From Acheta domesticus (Eukaryota > Arthropoda > Insecta > Orthoptera > Gryllidae): a DNA stretch of 64,000 bases. Numbering within the stretch: the stretch's first letter is position 1; the number at the start of each line of letters is the position of its first letter. The notes under the pieces are model-generated. The model worked only from the letters and a program-made list of their open reading frames with translations. It did no database searches and was not told the origin of the DNA. The DNA lies in the NCBI GenBank assembly GCA_031308135.1, contig JAHLJT010009419.1, forward strand, positions 66,647,723 through 66,711,722, given 5' to 3'. Shown in pieces: positions 57,506-64,000 of the stretch. The position numbers and the translations under genes are program-made.

Positions 57506-59790
57506 TTAGAGGCTAACCTTACATGCCTTGGAAAATAATAGAGCTTTTAATTGCTTCTTAAAAGAATTGACAGAAGGACTGTGTTTAATGTTCTTTAGGA
57601 GACAGTTCCAAGCTCTCGTTACGCCTACGGTAAATGACTTGTTATAATAATTAGAATTATGTTTTGGTATTTGTAATAATAATGATTTATCGAGTCTAGC
57701 GGATATAAGAGGCCGGAACCGACTTGTTATATGCGGTAGATGTTTTGTTTTTAGTAATTTGAATAGAAGAGATAGACAATGAAACATCCGCCTGTCGCTT
57801 AGCCGCAATATTTGATTACATTCAAACATGTTCGATATGTGATCGAATTTTTTTAGGTTGTAAATAAATCGAATACAAGCATTTTGAGCTCTTTGTAACC
57901 GTGTGGCAAGTGCTAAGTTTAAATCGTTGTACACAACGTCGCAATAGTCGATGTGCGGAAAGACGAGGGATTCTATTGCAATTTTTTTGATATTGACCGG
58001 TAAAAACTTTCCAACAATCCTAAGAGAACCAATTCGTGAATAGACTAACTTTGTAACTTTATTTACATGAGAATCCCAGTTGAGGTTATTGTTAAGAATT
58101 ACTCCTAAGTTTTTGACTTCGGAACAATATGGTACAATGATTTTATCTAGAATAACATTTTCTGTGCGAAGATTATCAACTCGTGATTGAACTTTTTTTG
58201 AACAAATTAACATGGTCTGTGATTTAGCAGGATTCAAGGAAAGGACGTTTAATTTTGTCCAATTAAGCAGGGTTTCCAAGTCCTTATTGGTTCTATCTAC
58301 TAGTTGTTTCAGTGCAGAGGGTCTTCCGCTAATATAAATTTGTAGATCATCAGCATACATATGATGTTTACAGAAACTAATGGAATTTGGCAAGTCATTT
58401 ACGTATATTAGGAAAAACAATGGCCCGAGAATGGATCCCTGGGGGACACCCTTTGTCATTGTTTCTGTCACTGAGAAATCCTCCCCGACACTAATAAATT
58501 GCTGACGGTTCCTAAGGTAATCTTCTATCCACCGCGTCGAGGCTAATGAAAAGTTTAAGTTCCTGCATTTTGTGAGTAGGTCATGGTCAACAGAATCAAA
58601 GGCTTTACTGAAATCTAATAGCGTTAATACAGTTATTTCCCCATTATCCAGGGCTTTTCTCAGGTCTTCGGTAACTTCAAGTAATGCGGTTTGTGTACTT
58701 CTACCTGGCCTGAAACCGGACTGGTACGGATTTAATAATCCATACTCTGCTAAGTATGAATAGATTTGCCTATGAACAACTTTTTCGAGGATTTTTGATA
58801 GTGTCGGCAGAATACTTATAGGCCGGAAATCGTTGGGAGACGAAGGGCTTTGGGACTTCGGAAGAGGATGAACTTTGGCTAATCTCCATGCCTTTGGGAA
58901 ACAAGACGTAGTTAGTGAATAATTAATAATGTGAGTAATAATGGGAAGAGCTACATCTGCAATAAGCTTCCACTGTCTAGCATTAATTCTGTCAGAACCG
59001 TTTGCGTTTGATTTTAAACTCCCTAAAACTTTACGAACCTCTCTATTGTCAACACATTTAAAGTACAGTTTGTCTCTGAGGTCATCTATACCGATGCTCG
59101 AATACTCTGATAAAGCGTTTGCTTTCAGCACTGGATCAAATGAAGAAGCCGCATTTAAGAAATGTTTATTCAGTTCGTTCAATGGTATATCTATGATTGG
59201 AGTTGTTGATCTATCCTTGCCCACACCAATATTTCTAAGACTGTTCCAGATTTGTTTAGAATCAGTTTATGCTTTAAACAATGTGTTGTAGTATCGCAAC
59301 TTAGCATTTCGTATTTTTTGGTTAACTATATTACGCAATTTTGTATATTCAAGTTTGAGAATGGCCGTTTTCTCTCGTCGGTAACGTTTTTGAACTAGAT
59401 CGCGATGCTTCATGCAAGCCCGAATTTCATCATTCAACCATGGTGCTACCGGACGCGTAACTCTGGATGTTTTTAGCGGAGCATGTTTAGCGAATAAATC
59501 CCTTAAAATATTATTTAACACATTAACTTTGTCGTCAATAGACGTCTGTTGGTACACTAATTGCCACGGCGCACGGATGCTGTCGGAAAGAAAATTAATT
59601 GCATTGAAATGTTTGTGGTCACGGTACGAAATAATTTTTGGCTTGTACTTAGGGCAGTTCATTGAATTTGACAAGTACAACAAATCATGCCTGGATATTC
59701 CAGGAACCGGAATCTGGCCGTAAACTATTGCCTTGTCAGGCTCCGAAACAATGACATGATCAATCCAACTTTCACTATTTGAGGAATAAT
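57506..59790 (-). pseudogene. LINE endonuclease C terminus plus reverse transcriptase, one in-frame stop
   Basis: The frame opens in the last part of an APE-type endonuclease (SWIDHVIVSEPDKAIVYG, then GISRHDLLYLS). It continues through a linker and is broken once, by a TAA after YYNTLFKA (near 59,265); the same frame resumes (TDSKQIWNSLRNIG) and stays open for 572 more codons. Reverse-transcriptase motifs are FRPISILPTLSKILEK, LLDFSKAFDSVDHDLL, KGVPQGSILGPLFFLIYVND and the catalytic MYADDLQIY, then VKNLGVILNNNLNWDSHV. The style fits the CR1/Jockey group and is clearly different from the Jockey family at 30-34 kb. The element copies RNA at a nicked target; this copy lacks the endonuclease N terminus and any ORF1. 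Confidence 0.9.
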
Positions 59791-59800
59791 AAGAAATGTA

Positions 59801-60250
59801 CCTGGCCTTATTTCAAAATCTATCTTAAAGGAACAAATTTCATCAAGAAAAAAATTTCGAGATTCATAATTCTAGTTGTAGGACAACACCAAATAAATTT
59901 TGAACTTTTGCAATTTTCGAAAAATCAGAGTTTTTAATGAATGTCAGACTGGCACCATTCTCTTACAAGTCCTTTAGAATATCCAACAAGAAAATTTAAT
60001 AAAAAACGATGAATCCATTTTTTTATTTTGAAAATATCCAGGGATTTCATGTACTGTACCCCCAAAACTAAAATATCGGTTTTAAATTCAAGATGCCGAG
60101 ATATCAGCTAGATGGGTTGGATAATATTAATGTTGGAGAAAATTCGCTGAACGGTTTCGCCGCTAGCGTTGTTCACAGACGGACAGACGGACGACGGACG
60201 TTTTGCCTTCAATCGACATTTCTGTATGAAGGACCTTCAAAACATGGATT
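59801..60250 (+). repeat. Dispersed repeat, copy B (partner at 46.1 kb)
   Basis: Shares ordered blocks with 46,180-46,350. It includes gacagacggacgacggacg near 60,180-60,200, a phrase I associate with abundant insect repeats, and is followed by a C-run (about 60,280). Family not identified; no coding capacity. Confidence 0.4.
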
Positions 60251-60416
60251 CTGACTGCACCACGTATTGAGAATTTCCCCCCCCCCCCAAATTTTGCAAA
60301 TGGATTGATCCACTTTCCCATTACCAGACTCCTGTAATAAGAGTTATTGTGTCAAATATTCGCCATTTTTTCGCGCAGCATTACATAACGTGTCTCTCTA
60401 CTCCGTAGGGTGACAG

Positions 60417-60657
60417 TAAAAATCCTTCTTATATATCATATATATGTCTGTCCATATTTTATATGCATTAAATTATATTCCATTTGGTCCATATGATTTA
60501 AAACAGCTTTTGGAAATTGTATAATAATTCACTTTACTAGTTAAACTTTACCAATTAAATCAATATATATTAAAGTAAATTATTATACAATTTACAAATA
60601 TCTGTTTTAAATAATATGGACCAAATGGAATATAATTTAGTGTATAAAAATCCTTCT
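60417..60657. mobile_element. Foldback flanked by 13-bp direct repeats
   Basis: taaaaatccttct occurs at 60417-60429 and 60645-60657. Between them, arms of about 75-80 bp (about 60,455-60,538 and 60,573-60,645) are inverted copies sharing ttatattccatttggtccat and its complement, around a spacer of about 35 bp. Direct repeats outside inverted arms look like target duplications of a short foldback element. The right direct repeat overlaps the arm end, so the boundary is uncertain. Confidence 0.6.
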
Positions 60658-61088
60658 CCTTTTTGGGACCGTGGGTGAAGGCGGTGGCTCGCGATGGGGA
60701 CGGAGAAATGTCTGATAAGAGCGCTGCGGAAGGGGGGGAAGTGACGGAGAGAGGCAGAGGTGAGAGCGGAGGCGGACGCGCTGGCTGGCGCTTTGGCGGA
60801 AACGGAAACAATAGCGGGGCTGGGTACGCGGGATGGGCGGGTCGAACACTTTGTTGTTATCGGGTAACCTGCCTGGCCGTTCATTGCGGTTACATCTCTT
60901 CCTGTTCACCATTCGGAGGAAGTGAGGTATAATTGGAGGCGAGCCTGGGTGCTGGGGGAGAACGATATTTTTTCGAATTCTTATAGAGGATTCTAAGAGA
61001 GTTCTTGAAACTACGTTTTTCGGGGGTTTTAACCCATTCGCGTCATTTGATGTCTCCTAGACGTCATGATGGAACCGAGAGAGGTACC
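60658..61088. other. CpG-rich patch, possible promoter
   Basis: A GC-rich purine-biased stretch at 60,660-60,960 with overlapping open frames on both strands (89-104 codons). No recognisable domain; a promoter island is possible. Confidence 0.35.
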
Positions 61089-61604
61089 TCAGGGCATGAA
61101 TGCAGTGCCTCTGACAGGGAGGTCCTAGGTCCGAGTCCTGGCTGTGCCAGGATTTTCGACACTAGCTAGATATCTGGGTTGAGTTCTGTCGCTGTCTGGA
61201 GGAGAATTCTAGCGGCCGGCTGGTCTGATCGGTAGTTTTCTGTGGTTTCTTCAAACAATATCAGGCGAAGCCGGGGTAGTACCATAACAAACGTGCCATA
61301 GACCACGCGCGATCTTTCCTTCCTCTTCCTTGCTCTATCCTCATCTCTACTTACACACACTTACTTACATGCGATAAACTAACACACTTACCGGGAGCTT
61401 AGAGCTTGTCTTGGTTGAGGCGGTGTCCCCAAGTGGGAGAAACCTGGACGGGGAACCCCTCTTAACGGATCGTAGGCCGGTCCTGACTCTCGTTATCCAG
61501 CGAAGAAAGATCATCACCATCTCTCGAGAAAAACACATACACTGCACTTACGGCACTAGTGACCTTGTCTATACAAGCGCCCGGAATCACGAATCAATCA
61601 ATCA
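61089..61604 (+). mobile_element. Long tRNA-derived SINE, copy 2
   Basis: Plus-strand partner of 22525-23030. The head has a B-box-like ggtccgagtcc (61128-61138). Then follow gacactagc, ttctgtcgctgtctgg, gccggctggtctgatcggta, a conserved tttctgtggtttcttc and ggcgaagccgggg block, a ctttccttcctcttcctt tract, gaggcggtgtcccc, tgcacttacgg, gcgcccgg, and the tail aatcaatcaatca. Length is about 516 bp. A short motif resembling its middle block occurs in the CR1-like LINE 3' UTR near 56,600-56,650. Confidence 0.65.
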
Positions 61605-62084
61605 TGATGGAGAATGGCGTTACCGCCTTTTGACGTCTCGGAGACACAAATGTATCGCGACTACTCACAGTACTTGAGTGACTGAAAGGAGTTCTACGCA
61701 GAATTAATGTAACATATTTTTATTTACGGTTTATGTTTGTGTGTATCCTGCCATACTGTTGACATTTGGTGATCTCATTCCTAGTCTTTCATAATTTGTA
61801 AATTGAAGTACTGCAGAAAGAAGGTACACCGAGGCACTTAAATCTGAGAAGAAGGTTCGTGCAATGAGGGGAACAATTGAGGCGAATGGGTTAAGCATGT
61901 ACTAGGTGTTTTCTTGTGTATGGGTTAATGTACCTACAGAGATGATCATGGAGTCACTAGATTCCTCTCGGGAAGGCAATCAGTTGACACTATTCAGACA
62001 CTACAATAGAACATAGCTACACAACTGATTAGGATGTTTATAAACTTTAACAAATAACTATTTACAACGATTCTTTATCGCTGA

Positions 62085-62085
<1 letters not shown>
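61605..62085. other. Intergenic, no gene seen
   Basis: AT-rich; nothing recognised. Confidence 0.5.

Positions 62086-62144
<59 letters not shown>
62086..62144. repeat. (TG)n(TA)n microsatellite
   Basis: About 14 bp of TG repeat followed by about 45 bp of TA repeat. Confidence 0.95.
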
Positions 62145-62145
<1 letters not shown>

Positions 62146-63099
62146 TCCTTCCAATACTCACTGGCGAAATGATATGTGCAGTTATAAAATGTTCATAATT
62201 TTGTAACTTTTGTATACAACCATGAAGATTCGAACTCAGCAACACAAAAGAAGAAGAGTCTTCGATTATTAAAAATCTATATCTTTACGAAAGTCTACTA
62301 CCAAATTGTTATTTTTAAAACATTATTGAGCAATTCTTTATGGTTGTGTATGCTATAGAAAATAATAGTCGTCGATGGAACAGACAATTCTTTTTAAGGA
62401 GTCGATGAAAGCAAAAGGTTGGGAATCTTTGCTCTAGATGGGACAATTTTCAACATCCCCTCCACTGCCTGGCACTGATGTGGGTCAATCAAAGTGTAGG
62501 AGCGAGCGAGCGTACGCACTGGACGGGGCGTGGGGGCAAGGAAGAGGGCGGGCGGGGAGGGGGTAAGGCCAGCCACGTGGCAGATCGCGTGAGAAGCGGA
62601 GGGTCGTCCACCCCCAAAGACTTCGCGCATTAAGAATAATTTGTGAGAGCTTCTAAATTTAGATCCCCTCACCGCACAATGAAAGAATTGAAGCTCCTTT
62701 CAAAAAAGAAATCCGGTCGAATGAGAACATTCTCATCAGTTGATGACAGCGACGGAATATCAAGATGAAGCATCGTTTGAAACGGTACGTTTTCATTGTG
62801 AATAAGTTAAGAGAGGAGAGAATTGATGTCAGAAAATCGATTTCTATACAGAATGAGAGAATATGAGCCCAAAACATAATTTTCGTGTGTTCATAATTTG
62901 TGCTAGAGAAAATGTACTTGGGGCGTCGGCTGCTTGTATAAAAATTTTAGATGTGAAGCATGCTTAATATTTTAATGCGTATTTATAATTTCTATTGATC
63001 AATACTTGTTGGAAAATAAGTCTACTTGAAATACATTTTGTCTTTACCTTCATTTTTATCTTACCTTGAAGTTCTGCATTCTACTTTGAAAAGAAAAAC
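62145..63099. other. Intergenic with possible hAT end and GC-rich patch
   Basis: ggttgggaatctttgctcta (about 62,417) resembles a Charlie-type hAT terminal repeat, similar to that ending at 5924, but no transposase is seen. A CpG-rich patch lies at 62,500-62,630. Confidence 0.3.
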
Positions 63100-64000
63100 A
63101 CATTAACGTGTCTCAATCTGTATATATTTTTCCATCCACTTGGAAACATGTCATTATTCATCCCGTCCCGAAACCAAATAAAAATGCAGCAAACACCGAT
63201 AGTTATCGCCCAATTAGCCTCCTTCCATCTCTGTCTAAAATCTTCAAAAAATACTTCAACGACTCAAAAAACACATAATTAACAAAAGCAATCCCAAGAG
63301 AGCAATTTGGATTTACTGAACACACATCCACACAACACCAACTCCTCAGAATTACAGAACATCTCAACACAGTATTTCAGAAAAAAACATCATCAATACT
63401 CATATCACTCGATATATCATAGGCATTTGATAAAGTATGGCACTAATATACAAACTAAAGAAAATCGGCACTCCACAGTACATCAGCTCAATAATCCAAA
63501 ACTACTTATCCAACAGAACCTTTGCAGTTACATTTAACAATCATCACTCAAACCCCAGGTTAATCAAAGCAGGATCACCACAAGGATCCCCTATTTCACC
63601 CACACTGTTCAATCTGTATGTAGCAGACATTCCCAAACATCCAACAGTAAAAACGGCACAGTTTGCAGACGACAAACTTATTTTCGCTTCCAATCCCTCT
63701 TTAATCAATGTTAAAAACAACATACAATTATATTTAAACCAAATTGACAGTTGAACATCCAAACTAAAAATAAAATTAAACCCAAACAAAACTGCAGCAA
63801 TTTTGTTTTTGCTTTAAGGCCGTACACTCCACCAAGCACTAACATTAAGCAATGAGCCCATCCCATGGAATCCCCCAAATAAACTTATCAAATATTTAGG
63901 ATTGCACATGGACACCAAACTGAAATGGAAACAACATATATACACCAAAATAATACAAACTAAAAATAAACTGCATCAACTAAAAACACTAAGTAATAGA
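63100..64000 (+). pseudogene. Jockey-clade LINE reverse transcriptase, runs off the window
   Basis: The plus strand gives, across several frameshifts and stops, DSYRPISLLPSLSKIFKK, LIYKLKKIGTPQYISSII, LIKAGSPQGSPISPTLFNLY, the active-site segment TAQFADDKLIFA, then KLKIKLNPNKTAA and LIKYLGLHMDTKLKWKQHIY. The order matches the 30-34 kb Jockey copy and the family is closely related. The best open stretch is 63437-63754. The first Asp pair (FADD) is intact but the frame is broken, so it is a dead copy. The 3' end lies beyond the window. Confidence 0.85.

Larger units (their letters stand above)
56435..59800 (-). mobile_element. CR1/Jockey-group LINE, 5'-truncated
   Basis: A minus-strand element beginning within the endonuclease (about 59,800), followed by a nearly intact reverse transcriptase (to 57506), then about 1 kb of non-coding 3' UTR ending in AATAAA and an (ATT)n tail. 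5' truncation with a retained 3' end is the usual LINE outcome. The 3' UTR extent is inferred from the tail; no target duplication was identified. Confidence 0.75.

Noticed and set aside
60180..60205. Short tandem gacggacgg as a regulatory array
   Set aside because: It is only a few units long and lies within a dispersed repeat shared with 46 kb; no independent evidence of regulation.

Overview
The window reads as non-coding, AT-rich DNA from an animal genome, most likely an arthropod and probably an insect. The reasons are the spliced P-element transposon with a THAP domain, Jockey, I-type and CR1-like non-LTR retrotransposons, hAT remnants, Penelope-like inverted repeats, tRNA-derived SINEs, many microsatellites, and the absence of bacterial-style genes or operons. 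I cannot name the species. I found no convincing host protein-coding gene; every long reading frame I recognise belongs to a mobile element. Several CpG-rich patches (about 2.7, 10.0-10.4, 12.9-13.7, 22.3, 46.4, 50.6, 53, 60.7 and 62.5 kb) could be promoters or first exons of unseen host transcripts, but nothing proves it.

Layout. 0-15 kb: old intergenic DNA with a 398-bp foldback (1.0 kb), a Penelope-like inverted pair with a 12-bp target duplication (3.4-4.2 kb), a hAT transposase tail (5.5-5.9 kb), a nearly identical 116-bp direct repeat (8.05 and 9.10 kb), a hAT-like MITE (12.5 kb) and a TAA/ACA microsatellite. 15-23 kb: a 24-bp minisatellite, two decayed LINE fragments, a second Penelope-like inverted pair and a long SINE. 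23-29 kb: unannotated, including a strongly G-poor tract.

29-40 kb is a layered retroelement block. A nearly full-length Jockey LINE (30241-34820, minus strand) sits inside an older I-clade LINE (fragments 29990-30240 and 34821-37260), with a 13-bp target duplication at the junctions. It is flanked by copies of a repeat family whose best copy ends in a Helitron-like hairpin plus CTAG-T, and by a young SINE with an 8-bp target duplication.

44.9-50.6 kb holds two DNA elements. The first is a 1.2-kb element bracketed by alternating copies of a 28-nt motif around a decayed, unnamed reading frame. The second is a P-element-superfamily transposon (47417-50609) with 30-bp perfect terminal inverted repeats, internal inverted repeats, an 8-bp target duplication and a three-exon THAP transposase broken by two small frameshifts. 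54.8-64 kb holds a perfect-looking foldback, Jockey fragments, a CR1-like LINE with an almost intact reverse transcriptase, a second copy of the long SINE, and a Jockey reverse-transcriptase fragment that runs off the end.

These elements do not form one working pathway. The autonomous LINEs may supply reverse transcriptase for the SINEs, and the P and hAT transposases act on their own terminal repeats. Several indels in the LINE and P-element frames fall in homopolymers, so assembly error is a real alternative to decay.
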